NCBI RefSeq assembly: GCF_041146395.1
Contig: NC_090989.1
Span: 246,812,843 to 246,876,842, forward strand
Reading direction: 5' to 3'
Origin: Eulemur rufifrons
Taxonomy: Eukaryota; Chordata; Mammalia; Primates; Lemuridae
Length of the DNA: 64,000 nt
Below, piece after piece: positions 37,103 to 48,269 of the stretch. The translations under genes and the position numbers were made by a program. How positions within the stretch are numbered: position 1 is the stretch's first letter; each line of letters opens with the position of its first letter. Below the pieces are notes generated by a model. The model did no database searches. It worked only from the letters and a program-made list of their open reading frames with translations, and had not been told where the DNA came from.

Positions 37103-37394
37103 TGTCTTCTTTGGCAGAATTTGCCCAATCTACATATCAACAGTTAGATAAGGAGATGGCTAGCATCTTATTTATGATTTATTTCAATAATGCTTTAGGG
37201 AAAAGTTGTTAACTGATTGGGTCCCTTCATCAGGCACTGAGTGTGTCTACCATGGAAGACAATGTCTAATTAGATGATGGCTACAACTAAACCAGAAAGG
37301 AGCTTGACTAAGGTGGATTGTATCTAGTATTTTTTTTTCCCCAAATGGTTATTTTGGCTCCAGTCAAAAAGAAAGACAGAGAAGTACTCAGCAA
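37103..37394. other. Intron between two LTRs, nothing assigned
   Basis: Sequence between the AGTAC-flanked LTR and the next LTR-like unit. I see no primer-binding site or retroviral coding remnant, so it is probably ordinary intron or the diverged start of the next LTR. Confidence 0.35.
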
Positions 37395-37891
37395 GCAAGT
37401 AGCATGCAAGGTCCCTTCAGATCTGGAACACCTTCCCATTCTGAAAGCATACCCCAGGGCCATTCAGACTATAATGCTAGGCTAGCTAGAGGGAAGCTAT
37501 TTTGTTTCCAGTATGCTTCCAGCTTGTTCTGTCTTAAAAGTTTAGAATTAACCTGCTGCTTGCTTACACAGCTGCCAGGCACAAGATTAGAAAACAACGT
37601 TGAGGAAAAACAGATCAAGAGTGTGGAATAGGCCATCAGCAGACTGCTGATAACAAGATCCACCAGACCAACCTATTGTTTGTTGACTTGCACAAAGCTT
37701 GCTTTTTGCCACTAACCCCCCTTTTACCTCTCTCCCCTTTATAAGTTGCTCAGTTAGCAGAGGAGATGAAATGGTCTTTGAGACAATAGTCCACCATCCC
37801 CCTCAGGCTGCTGGCACTTGAATAAACCATCTTTCCTTCAACACTTGCCTCTTGTGTTCAGTTCTCCAGTGGTGGGGCCACTCAACCTGCA
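37395..37891 (+). mobile_element. ERV1-like LTR (boundaries uncertain)
   Basis: The 3' half has classical LTR layout: a TATAAG box at 37740-37745 after a pyrimidine-rich tract, AATAAA at 37821-37826, a CT-rich R/U5-like part, and a CA end at 37890-37891. A TGGCGAC string begins two bases later (37894-37900), where a primer-binding site would sit. Phrases such as 'tctttgagacaatagtccac' recall gamma-type ERV LTRs. The left boundary is not visible. The following 38 kb region shows no readable gag or pol. Confidence 0.6.
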
Positions 37892-38399
37892 TTTGGCGAC
37901 AACTCTACTACTGTCCCGCTGGGCAGAAGTAGAAAATTTGGGGCCATGTCTCATCAAAGTTTTTGGATATAGCTTGGAAATTGTGGAGGAAGGTTGTGCT
38001 TTATTATTCTCATCACAAATATTTCTCAGTTTTAGTCTAGAAGGGCAAACTGCTGACTCCGTTTAGCTTTCACTGTCAGCACAAGTCTTACAATCTAAGC
38101 TTGCTCATAAATGTCCGACTGTGACCAAGGTTTGACAAGATGAACTTTGTTTCATTAGGAATAAAGCAGGAAACTAAAATCTACAGGGAGCTGACTAGAG
38201 CCTTTCCATTAATTCTGATCAAAGGGACCCTCAGGCACAAGTGATTAGTACCTTTTGAACCTAGTGTGTGAAGTTGGATATTTTTATACTTACATTTCTT
38301 ATATGCTAGCTATTTATTTCCCACTCATTCTATTAATGTAAAAAATACACATGAAAACATCAGGGAGTGGGCTTAAAGAAGCAACAGAGAAGATGGAAA
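37892..38399. other. Sequence after the ERV1-like LTR
   Basis: The first bases may be primer-binding site and leader of a proviral remnant. An 82-codon frame at 37818-38066 spans the junction and has no recognisable retroviral domain. The remainder is unassigned. Confidence 0.35.
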
Positions 38400-38590
38400 T
38401 AGCAAAAATTTGGGCTCACTCACACCTGGCTCAATATGATATCTGTTAGGTGTGGGACATGGATAATAATGTCTATGATTTTCATCATGTCCTCTGTTAA
38501 TTTACGATAACAAAACAGAATAAATGTGAGCATTAAAGATGGTATGTGTCAGGTGCCTAGCACATAAATAGTAGCTGTCACTATTATCAT
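38400..38590 (+). repeat. MIR SINE, forward (diverged)
   Basis: 'gggctcactcacacctggct', 'ggacatggataataatgtct' and the end 'gtcaggtgcctagcacataa' then 'atagtagctgtcactattat' follow the MIR layout. Confidence 0.6.
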
Positions 38591-41244
38591 TTTTTATAGG
38601 ATAATGGTTGGATTTGTTGAAGCAGTATTTGTCAGAAGAGACAGCAAGCCAAAGAAAGACATGGATTTCCCTCTGAGGACAAGAGAACACAGCAGAAAGA
38701 AGTCCTCAAACAGATGATACAGTGACAAGGTGAAGAGCCTGGTAAAATGAAGAAAGAGAAATGGAGAATTTCCAACAGCCATTATTTTTAAAAACACAAG
38801 TAGGACAGGAAAGAGGTGGTGGCTACTGTATGTTGTTTAAAAAGAAAGTTTAGAAGGGAAACAGCTGCTTTGATGGATGAAAAGGTAATGATAAATTGCC
38901 TAGCCTGGGAATTCTATGATTAATTTAGTTCTCTGACTGGCAACTGAACAAGGGCACAAAACAATAAATGGATAGCACAGAAATCTCTTTAAACCTTCAC
39001 ACCAGCTAATGATAGGATTTTTTTTCTTATAAAACTATTTCCCAAATGGAGAGGAGTGGGTGGGGGGGGGGGGTGAGGTGAGGAAGGAAAGAAAGCAAAG
39101 GATTTAATGAATAATGGTGTCTAAAATACATCTGAGGTTATAATTTCCAGGTGTCTAGAACTGCAAATTCAGAAATACTGGTCTGTGCCAAAATCAGATG
39201 CTGAAAAGTTATGAAAGTTGTATGAAACATTTTTAAAGTAAGAGAAATCAATTTTAGTGTGAGCAAGCCTTGAAACTCACCAGGGTTACCTAAGTTCTTT
39301 GAAGGACCCAAGTGAACTTGAGATTGAAGCCCAAAGTCCCAAACCTGGCAGGAAACATTGGATTTGAACTCTCTTTCTAAAGAAATAAAATATATCGTTC
39401 TACATGATCCCCAATTACCCTCCAAAGCATTGTATTTTTACCTTTTTTTCTCTGCTTATTTTTGATAGGGAAGAAATGGAAATTTTCAACATTGAGGCTC
39501 AACTTGGAGAACATTCAAGGGGAAATGGAAACAGACAACATGAAAGCAAGACTTGGAGAGCATTCAGTGTGTTTTATATTATAAAATAAATTTTTTAAAG
39601 AAAACTTAAAGGCATAATGATACAATTACTCAGTGGCTCAGGCAAGTGAGTAGACAGTTACCATTATATAAGAGATACCTCTCAACTAGCCATATGCAAC
39701 TCACTAATTCTGCAGGTAACTGAAGAAAGCATTTTGATCTGTAGTTACTTGGCTAGAGACTATTAGATGCTTGCAATTATCATTTGGTTTGAAGCCTATA
39801 TATATATATACTGTGAGATTCTATCTGTATGGAAATTAGCTGTTAATATGATTTAATGCAATGGAATTGATATAAATTGATATAAATGGGTATGCAACTA
39901 GTAAATTGAATAAGCAGGACTCATGGATGTAGTCAGATAGCATCTTTATTCTTTTCCTCTATTGTCACCTTATAATTTATTCAGGATATGTAAGAAGATC
40001 AAGAAAAATTGTTACTTAACTGGAACTGTTATAGATAACTTGGTGCTCTCTGGGACTGGCAGATTTTAAAGCTGACTACTTTTGTGTAGGAATTTCCAGC
40101 CTCCTTGGGATTTATAATCAAGGGATATTTCATATGTAGTTCCCTTTGCTCTAGATGAGTGAGTCTCTTTTCTGGCTTGTTGAGTAGATATCCCATAGTT
40201 CTGAGGAATATTGTATTTGCTGCGTTCTCATTAACCTTTTAGGTGGCTTTATTGTAAAGGACCAAAAACAACCCAAGTACTGGCTGTCTCATGTATGTTG
40301 TCTTTATTTGTCCCCCAGAAAACCCCTGGAAATGCAGAAAAATCCCCATACAGCATCAAATTCCTTTACTCTGCCACAGAAGTGGATATCTAGCCTAATA
40401 TTCATTTTCTAGATTTGCCAGGAAGGAGTTGGACAGCAGTCATGATGTAACTTTAACTACAGGGGAAAACTATTAAGGATTCCATATAATCCCTTTGAAG
40501 TACTTTTCTCTTGATTTCAGAAGGGGAAAGAACTTTTCTTGCTTAATGAGTCATTTGTCTAAGGTTTTAATAATGGAGCAAATATTTCTATGCAGGATTT
40601 TTTGACTCTTTGGTTTTCTTATTTTACAGGATTTTTTGAGCTCTTTAACATTTAGTCTATACTTCTCCCATCTTTTCTCATACATTGTCACTGAATACAG
40701 TGCATCTCAAATAGATAGCAACTATAAACTACCTTTTAAAACATACTTTTTTCTTTTACAGTAACACTTTCTTTTAAAAATAGGAAGAAACATACAATTT
40801 TCTCATCTTCCCTCTGAGCTATGCTTTGGTATCTTTTTCCAAGGTTCTGAATTAGTTTTCCACTGGACTCTATTTCAAAATATGAGTTCATCTTGTATTC
40901 AAGTCACTAGTGAACAATTAGCAAAGCTTGTCCTAAGTCATTAATTAATAGTTTCTGTTTAATCTTTCCTGAAAGTGGAGAGCCCTCTGTTCTCATGTTT
41001 ATTTTAATCTCTTTGAAATGCATATTATTTGCTCTTCTCCTGCAGTTCTGAATCTCCTTTTGGCCTACATAGAAATACTTGGACACATAGAGTATGCCTA
41101 TTCCACTTAAAATTTTTAAAGATGAAAGTGGTTTTTGCCTAGCTTTGAGGTTTGTCTCTTTGAAATTAATATTACTAATTAAAGGGTAGTTGGCCTAAAG
41201 ATGCCTGATGGTCTCACAAATGTAAGCAAAATGCTCCAAATCTG
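38591..41244. other. Intron, no gene seen
   Basis: About 2.6 kb of mostly unique AT-rich sequence with small low-complexity tracts (poly-G at 39062, a TA run near 39797-39811). Open frames of 61-95 codons show no recognisable domain. Confidence 0.45.
39062..39073 (+). repeat. Poly-G run (12 bases)
   Basis: Twelve consecutive Gs preceded by 'gaggagtgggtgggg'-like G clusters at 39050-39060 and followed by GTGAGGTGAGG. It has potential for local G-quadruplex structure. Confidence 0.85.
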
Positions 41245-41430
41245 TAAGGCAGCATAAGGTACCGGCTAAGAGGACAGAGATGCAACAATAAAAATGTGTT
41301 CAAATCGTAACCCTCTCTTATTCTCAATCTTCTTACTTCCAAACTAAGAACAAAAGTAACTATCCTACAGGGTTATTGTGAGAATGAAATGTGATAGTGC
41401 ATATCAAGTCAGGGCTCCATACTTTTTTTA
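41245..41430 (+). repeat. MIR SINE, forward
   Basis: 'aaggcagcataaggtaccgg' then 'ctaagaggacagagatgcaa', 'aatcttcttacttccaaact', and 'ctacagggttattgtgagaa' then 'tgaaatgtgatagtgcatat' fit MIR in order. Confidence 0.68.
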
Positions 41431-42574
41431 TTACTACTATTATTTAGAGAAAGGGAAGTGCTGCACATGGTGTTGGGCATAAAAGCCTCTCAACTGAAAG
41501 GAGTGCTAAAAACATTTTTTTTGATGTAAACAGTCACCGAAAGGCTAGGGAATCTGGAGTCATTGGATTAATGTATTGAGGTAGATGTTAAGGTCTCTTA
41601 AGTATTTCATATTACAGATGCAAAAATTGAGGTAACCACCACCTAGGGCAAAAATTCCTGCTAAGAAGTTACTTAAATTCCTCTAAAGATAGAGTTAGGA
41701 AAGGCTATGAAATATGTGCCTCACTTTGGAGTCAAATGAAGGCTGGTTGCCTTTCTGTGATAACTGCTCAGTCCTCGAGACCCATGTAGGCCAATCTGTA
41801 AGGAATGGGCGACCACTGAGGAGAACTCCTCCTCCTTTGTAAGGTTATTAAATTTTACTTGAGAAAATAAGATTAAATAGAGGAGAATTCTGTTAAGTAG
41901 TTTCCCTTTCAGATTCCTGAATTTTATCTATTGTTTGATGAAAAACTGCACTTTTTGAAGTGTGGATATTCACAAACAAAGGAGAATCTCTCTGCAGATT
42001 ACCTGGTTTTAATTAGTTGGTGCTGAATGCACCTAGACATTTTAGCTTCTTTCTTATTTTAAGCCATTCAGACAAGATAGCTTTCTTAAATCCCTCCTGG
42101 AACACTCTGGAAAAGAACAAATATAAATTTCTACCAGCTTCTATAACAGATAAACCCTGAAATCTCAATAGTTTAAAACAGTAGAAGTTTGTTAGTTCTG
42201 CTCCATGAAGACATTGAGGGACTTGGGCTCTATTTTGTGGCTCCATCCTCTTCTGGGTCTTTAAAGTCCTTTCCATTTGACATGGAGAAAGACAAAGAGG
42301 ATCATAACTAAGAGATTTTCATGAATAAAATGTGGCAATAGCACTCATAATTTTTGCTCACATTTCATTAGCCAGGGCACACCCAACTGCAAGAGAGATT
42401 GAAAAATGTAGTTTAGCTACATGGTTATGAGGAAGAGAAAATAGGTTTGCAAATAGCTAGCTATTCTCTGCCAAAATAAATATAAATTGATATTAATTGT
42501 GAATTTAGTATGTATACCTATATTTATGCTTTTAGTTTTTGTTTATTTATAAGTTATTCCAGAAAAGACTTAGG
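41431..42574. other. Intron, no gene seen
   Basis: No repeat assigned except a possible short fragment near 42110-42260 ('aaagaacaaatataaatttc'). The 87-codon minus frame at 42013-42276 has no recognised domain. Confidence 0.4.
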
Positions 42575-43145
42575 TGTCAGGAAAATTACCTGAAAGGACA
42601 GCCTTGCTATGATAATAAATTAGCTAATAGAGAAAGATAAACTATCAAACAGAAAGTAAGAGGAATAAACTCACAGCACAACTGCCCTTTGTTTGATTAA
42701 ACCACCTGGGACTCAACTCTTTGTCTTTAAGATTAAAATTGTTTTATTTGAGAGTTTCATTTTCACAGCCTTGAAGAGCCTTAAGAGGACAGCAGAGGTG
42801 TGAGTTCCCTCCCACCTCTCACCAGAACCAGAATCCAAGGGCTCTGAGAAAGCCAGCCTCACAGAGAAAAGAAAAAAAAAAAAAAAAAATGGAAAAGCAA
42901 ATGCAGCCACTTCACAGCCACTTCTGTTATCAGCTGGAAGCCATAACTATTTTTTCTCTCTTTACTTTGTCCCCATAAAAATCCTGAGCTTTTTCTGCTC
43001 AGTGCTGACACTTTTCCTTCTTTCTTTTCATGTTGTGCCCTTCTTACCCTTTGAGAAATAAAATAAACTTTTTTTTCTTTAAAATTATTCTAATCTTTGT
43101 GTTGAGAAATCTTTCTCCACCCACATACGAATTCACACCCTAACA
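42575..43145 (+). mobile_element. Solo LTR, copy 2 of the same ERV-like family
   Basis: Starts TGTCAGG and ends CACCCTAACA, so it keeps TG...CA ends. Length is 571 bases. It aligns by eye with 36499-37097 from the 'aacagaaagtaagag' block to the 'aatctttctccacccaca' end. AATAAA-type hexamers lie at about 43060-43070. The flanks TTAGG and TTACC could be a decayed target duplication. An 18-base poly-A at 42872-42889 expands a site that is short in copy 1. Confidence 0.75.
42872..42889 (+). repeat. Poly-A run (18 bases) inside LTR copy 2
   Basis: A pure A18 tract at the position where copy 1 has 'gagaaaaaataaaaag'. It is an in-place homopolymer expansion, not a retroposon tail. Confidence 0.9.
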
Positions 43146-43148
43146 TTA

Positions 43149-43177
43149 CCTATCATCTATCTACCTATCATCTATCT
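43149..43177 (+). repeat. (ATCT)n-like tetranucleotide repeat
   Basis: Imperfect ATCT/CTAC tetranucleotides directly abut the 3' end of LTR copy 2. Confidence 0.8.
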
Positions 43178-43639
43178 AAAAGATCACTAATGCCATTTTG
43201 TATTTAACTGTTTTCTTCCCATACATTAGAGAAAAACACATTTTGCCATGTAAAGTTCAACTTTGACCTTTGTTGATGTAACCATCTTTTCCAGATAGAG
43301 TATTGCATCTAAAGTTCCTGTTTACGTGTCTAGTCTTAATTCATACTAAATCATTATTAAATTCCTAGGTGATAGGAATTTTATCATTTTTCTAGCCACT
43401 GAGAAAATGAAGGCAAAATGCAATCTTTTAAAAAAACTATATAGCAATCAAGCTCAGCAAGAACATGTAATTCTTTACATTCCAAAAGTCTCATAACAGT
43501 TTTTTGCCTTTAACTTTAGCAGGTATTTGGGAACTTTCCGTTATTTTATCAACTGATGGTTGCAAACTAATTGCTTGAATTCTCTCCAAAAAACAAAAGT
43601 AGAAAACTATCAAAGTAGAAAGTATATTTAATTGAATTC
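43178..43639. other. Intron, no feature recognised
   Basis: AT-rich sequence with no repeat or gene assignable. Confidence 0.4.
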
Positions 43640-43760
43640 AATAAATATATATTGGCTACCTTCTGTGTGCAAGGCAGAACTAGGAACAGAGATGAGTAAA
43701 TGCAATTCTTGTTCTCAAACAGCTTGTAGTCTAGCAAGGAAACTCTGTCCGGTAAACAAA
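43640..43760 (+). repeat. Ancient repeat fragment
   Basis: 'caataaatatatattggcta' then 'ccttctgtgtgcaaggcaga', and 'caaacagcttgtagtctagc' match a widespread old repeat motif also glimpsed near 11700 and 60780. Its family is not assigned. Confidence 0.45.
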
Positions 43761-44904
43761 TTAATGATACTAATTTGACTTTCCCAAATTTGAACTACAT
43801 TATAACTTTAAGCAGCAAAGATATACTTTAATACATTATTGAACATATTGAAATATTGCAAAAACAATGTCTAGCCATGTTAATTATATCATCTATGATT
43901 CATCTCTCCAATTGACTATTACATAGCAATTAAAATGATTGCTATAAGAGATATTTAATAACTTGGAAAATGTTAATATACAAATGTTAAGTGAAAAAAG
44001 GATACAAATTTATATCTATATCATGAATATAATTAACGAAAAATACCCCTAGACATTAAACAAAAGACAAGAAGAAAATATATCGAAACTTTAAGTGTTA
44101 GATTGTGCTATAGGTATTGATTATTTATTCTACCAGTTCTGTTTTTTGTTTAAAATGTTTTTGATGTGCATTATATTGCACTAATGTTGTAAAAACAAAT
44201 AGTAGAAACATAAAAACATAATCAAAGCCCTTCAAGATTTAATCGTAGTAAATCTCTGTTCTGAATGAATACTGGAACATAGCTATGACCTGATACATCT
44301 TCAGTCAATTAATTGGCTACCTTATAAAGTTAGGGCAGAAGATAAATCCCCTTTTTGGTTACTGCTTCTATTTTCTCTATTCTGGTATTTTATATCTACC
44401 CTTATGATTTTTCACCTCTTCCTCTCTTTCTCGCTTTTGTCTCTCACACACACATATATACATACATACATATGAAAGAGAGAAGATCAAATACATATAT
44501 ATATTTTCCAGTTTATTTATATTTTGATAAGCATTTCTAAAATCACATGGAATCACATTGTCTTAAGTATTATGTTTACCTTCGTATAACATACATGTTA
44601 ATTATCCTCATCTGGATAAATTGTCTAGGAAGAAAACCAAGAAATGGCTCAACAAACTGAGATCTTCATGATTAAAAATGAAGGAGAAAAACAGAGACAG
44701 TATGAAAGATCTCAGAGAGTGTACAAAACAGCTTACATAAAGAAATGAATCCTGGCAATTTAGCTTTGTTTATAGAAAACGAAGTCATTTGAGGCTTTAA
44801 CTTAGCCACTTCAGGGATATAATTCATAGGTTATGTTCATGTGAAACCTTCACTCAAGTATTTAAAACCAGATGAAGTCTTAGTTTGGTTTTCTAATAAG
44901 AAAA
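43761..44904. other. Intron, mostly unassigned
   Basis: 43900-44230 has weak resemblance to old L1 3' sequence ('attaaaatgattgctataag', 'gttaagtgaaaaaaggatac'). Short CA/TA tracts lie at about 44445-44510. No gene is seen. Confidence 0.4.
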
Positions 44905-45200
44905 CTGGGATCCTAAGTGAAGTATCTCAGGAATGGAAAAACAAATATCACATGTATTTAATAATAATCAGGAGCTAAACTATGGACCCACATGGGCACA
45001 AAGAGATGTAAAGATCATTGGAAACCAAGAAGGGGGGAGGGTAGGAGGGGGGGAATGGTAAAACCTTACCTATTGGGTATAATGAATACTTTTCTGGTGA
45101 TGGACACATTGAAAGCACTGACTTAAGCATTATACAAAGTATCTGTATAAAAAAATATTTGTACCCTCTTAGTATTTTGAAATAAAAAAATTTAAAAAAG
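44905..45200 (+). mobile_element. 5'-truncated L1 3' end, sense (primate-type)
   Basis: 'gatcctaagtgaagtatctc', 'aggaatggaaaaacaaatat' then 'cacatgtattta', and 'caggagctaaactatggacc' are L1 ORF2-end blocks. A G-rich polypurine tract (45032-45053), 'tggtgatggacacattgaaa', 'tgtaccctcttagtattttg' and an A-rich tail follow. It is younger-looking than the L1M fragments. Confidence 0.78.
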
Positions 45201-45329
45201 GAAACAGATTTTAAACTAGGTAGAAATTATTTATAGGCCTTATTAAATATAATATATTCCTTATAATATTTCAAAATAATAAGAAAAACACTTATGGTAT
45301 GGTTACCTTATACACATTATATACATTAT

Positions 45330-45520
45330 ATATTATACACATTATCTTATTCGATCCTCAAAACAACCTCCCCTGAGACAGGAACTGTTCTTGTTACCAT
45401 TTTATAGATGGAGAAACTGAGTCTCCAGGTTAAATTTACCATACAAGGTCATGTAGCAAAGAAATGGTAGAAATAGGATCCAAACTTTGGTCTTTCTGGC
45501 TCTAAAACCCTAGTAACTCT
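45330..45520 (-). repeat. MIR SINE, reverse
   Basis: 'tatcttattcgatcctcaaa' then 'acaacctcccctgagacagg', 'ccattttatagatggagaaa' then 'ctgagtctccagg', and 'aaggtcatgtagcaaagaaa' form a clear reverse MIR. Confidence 0.8.
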
Positions 45521-45534
45521 GGTGAAAACAACCC

Positions 45535-45660
45535 TGGGTGGTAGGTGGCATTATTCCTGTCCCCTGTCACAGAATACGCAATTGAGTCTCAGGAGCTGAG
45601 CCACTAGATCAAGATCATCCAGGTAGCACGTGGCAGAGCTAGGATTCCCACATGGGTCTG
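45535..45660 (-). repeat. Second MIR fragment, reverse
   Basis: Immediately after the previous copy: 'gcaattgagtctcaggagct', 'caagatcatccaggtagcac' then 'gtggcagagctaggattccc'. It lies in the same orientation, so it is either a tandem MIR or a partial duplication. Confidence 0.6.
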
Positions 45661-45907
45661 TCATTGACCTGGCTGAGCTCCCTCTACCCATCTTCGAAAA
45701 ACTGTAGATCTGCCACAGCAGAGAAACAAAGTGTTATCTCTCAACACGTTTGTAAATAAAATAAGCAACATTTATGCATAATTTACTGGTGTTAGCTTTA
45801 GGAAGGTCTCATAATGTGGTATTAATATTGCATGTTCTCAGCATGAAAAAGCCCATGGTGGGAGGGAGGCCATTTATGTCTGCTCTGGTGACCTAGGTTT
45901 TCTACCT

Positions 45908-46026
45908 AGAGTGACCAAAGACTATCCCACCCAAACTGTGAAGTGGTGGGACACTGTTCATAAGAATGCTGGGCAAAAGGTAAAAACAGGGACTGTCCTA
46001 GCCAAAGGAGGACATATGGCCACTAG
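45908..46026. mobile_element. Possible small DNA transposon with inverted ends
   Basis: 'agagtgacca' at the left faces 'tggccact' at the right as inverted ends about 119 bases apart. 'aacagggactgtcctagcca' inside recalls a known old repeat of the 'gtcccgg' type. Classification is uncertain. Confidence 0.4.
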
Positions 46027-46079
46027 CCCTGGGGCATGTACACCCTCTCTCCTGGTAGTGATAGGCTGGTTTATTCCTT

Positions 46080-46118
46080 AGGCTCTGGAGTTCTGTTATA
46101 AAGGCTCTGGAGTTCTGT
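46080..46118 (+). repeat. Direct 17-base repeat pair
   Basis: 'aggctctggagttctgt' occurs at 46080-46096 and 46102-46118, a 22-base period tandem duplication. Confidence 0.9.
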
Positions 46119-46714
46119 CCTGGATGTTATTCTCAAAACCAATTAAGTATTTTCAATGTAAATCTGAAAAAAAGCATATTTCTCTGATCCTAATTGATTA
46201 TTTTAGTTCTAGGAAAAAAATGTCAAAGGTCAAGTAAGAGGTTTGAGATTAGAATTGAGAAGATTATCCTGCCTTTTGGGGGCTTTGCCAAAGGACTGTT
46301 ATAATAAGGAGTTTGCATTTATTTTAATCCTGAGTGAACAACATTGATTTTTGTGTTCTGTTTTTGGTGTATGAAGAGTGACGCTTATGAATTTTATTAA
46401 TACCTGAGAAAATATGTTGTCTTTGACTCAGTCCTTGTTCTGTTCCTTGTTCCAATGTGGGGACTTTTTGTATAGTGGATTGTTAAATATTAGGCTATTA
46501 ATATCAATAATGTTATTGGGGACTGATTTCATGATCAAAGACTTGGAACCAGCAATCAATCATCAAGAAATCATAGACATAATGTCATGCCATGAAAACA
46601 GAGATACAACTATGAAAATAAATAACATGGACAGGCAATAGGGCATTTTGAACAGCCATAGCTGAGTCCAATTTCTGATTTTGCAGCTGGTGATAACTTA
46701 TGTTAATAGTGATA

Positions 46715-46840
46715 CATAAACTCACAGAGCCTCAGTTTCCCATGTCAAGGATAATATTTATATCTTTCAGCTATTTATTGTGATTGCTAAATGAGTTGAA
46801 GTGCATAAAGTATTAATAGCTGGCATAGAGAAAGCCCTCA
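46715..46840 (+). repeat. MIR SINE fragment, forward
   Basis: 'cacagagcctcagtttccca' and 'gattgctaaatgagttgaag' then 'tgcataaagtattaatagct' match the middle and 3' half of MIR. Confidence 0.65.
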
Positions 46841-48269
46841 GGAAATTTTGAATCTCTCCTCCTCTATTTTTATTAAAAATAGCAAAGTCACAACCCAAGT
46901 CTTATAATTATACTCTATAACTACATTTCTCACATTAATTATATAAGAAGTCACAGTCTTTCTTTTTCCTCCTGTCTCTCCCTCCATTTTTCCTTCTTCT
47001 GTTTCTCTTTCTGTTGTCCTCTCTCTCTCCATCTTTCCTCCTCATTCATCTTTTTCCCTTTTCCACCCTCCTCCCTTCTGTGTTCCCTTCTCTTCTTTCC
47101 CTCTATTCAAAGACTTAAGGTGGCCAAAGTATTATACAGCGTACATACGGCACATGAAAAATAATTTCACAGAATCAGAAGTTTAACCTTTTTAAAATCA
47201 ATCATTATTAAAATAATTAGCTGTTTAATTAAGCATAAGTCAAGTTTGTTTATAAGGCCTTTGGGGAAGGATTTCAATGACTGCATTTCTTATAAAAGTA
47301 ACACTTAAAGGATGTGCAAACTGCTGACTTAACTTTCTCCTCAGGATGAATTTCTCTGTAGCAAACAGACAAATGAATGTTACATTTAGATAGAATGCTT
47401 TTCAAAATTAGTTTCATTCCTAAAACCAAATAAAAAATATTGTGATATGTAAATATTTAAAGCCTTTACTATACTTACAAGATGGAAACTCTGTGTTAGG
47501 GTTCATGTTTGTCTGTATTAATATTTTCTTTGACTTTCTCCCTATGGCTTTCAATAATGGGTACTGGCATTAGACCAAAGTCATGAAAAGATGTATAAAA
47601 AGAGAATAAAAGGTATATAGGTAAAAGAAAGAGGAGGAAGTCAAAGAATCAAACTTCTTTGTCTTGGTTTAGGAGATGGTGAGGGCATCTAAGGATTTAT
47701 TGTATGAATTTGATTTTTTAGTACATTTTAGCATCAGCAGCTGGGTTCTGCTAATTGAAAGCTGATTAGTGTGTAAAGGAGTGAAAAATAGATGTTAATT
47801 AGATAAAATTGTCTGAGGAGAATAGCAACATTTTGGAAACCTGGGATACAAGAAAGCCACATTTTCTGCAAGTTTGTTTAATAAGGGAAAGTTTCCACTT
47901 CTCATCACGATCCTCCTCTCCCTATCCCCAAAATCCTCCAGCAACCTCTGTCTGGCATGAAGTAGTCACTGCTCCACAGTGCAGGTCTGGGGTAGCACTG
48001 ACCTCTGCAGTGATGGAAACCTGTGATTTGGATGTGGCTCTCCACCACCATCAATCCAAGATCTAGTTACTGAAGGTCAAGTTAAAGAATAAAGGGCTTC
48101 ACTGTCTTTTTCATGCACCTAGAAATTTCTGGGTATGTATTCCATTCAGGGTGGTACTGAGGCTTATTGGAGGGGTCAAAATGTTTTTTTCCACTTGGAA
48201 TGCTCTTCCTCAATTTTTCCATGTGGCGTACTTCTTAACTTCCACCAACACTGCCACGAAGGACACAGT
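46841..48269. other. Intron with a CNE-like core
   Basis: 46950-47105 is CT-rich low-complexity. 47160-47330 is repeat-free and holds clustered homeodomain-type sites (ATAATTAG at 47213-47220, TTAATTAA at 47225-47232), so it is a candidate regulatory element by inference. An 85-codon frame at 47809-48066 has no recognisable domain. Confidence 0.4.

Noticed and set aside
36499..43145. The LTR pair as the two ends of one 6.6-kb provirus
   Set aside because: The copies look too diverged, no retroviral coding remnant lies between them, a different LTR sits inside, and the first copy has its own exact target duplication.
43146..43178. Tetranucleotide repeats resembling a direct-repeat array
   Set aside because: Simple ATCT slippage without spacers of constant length; not CRISPR-like, and the genome is mammalian.
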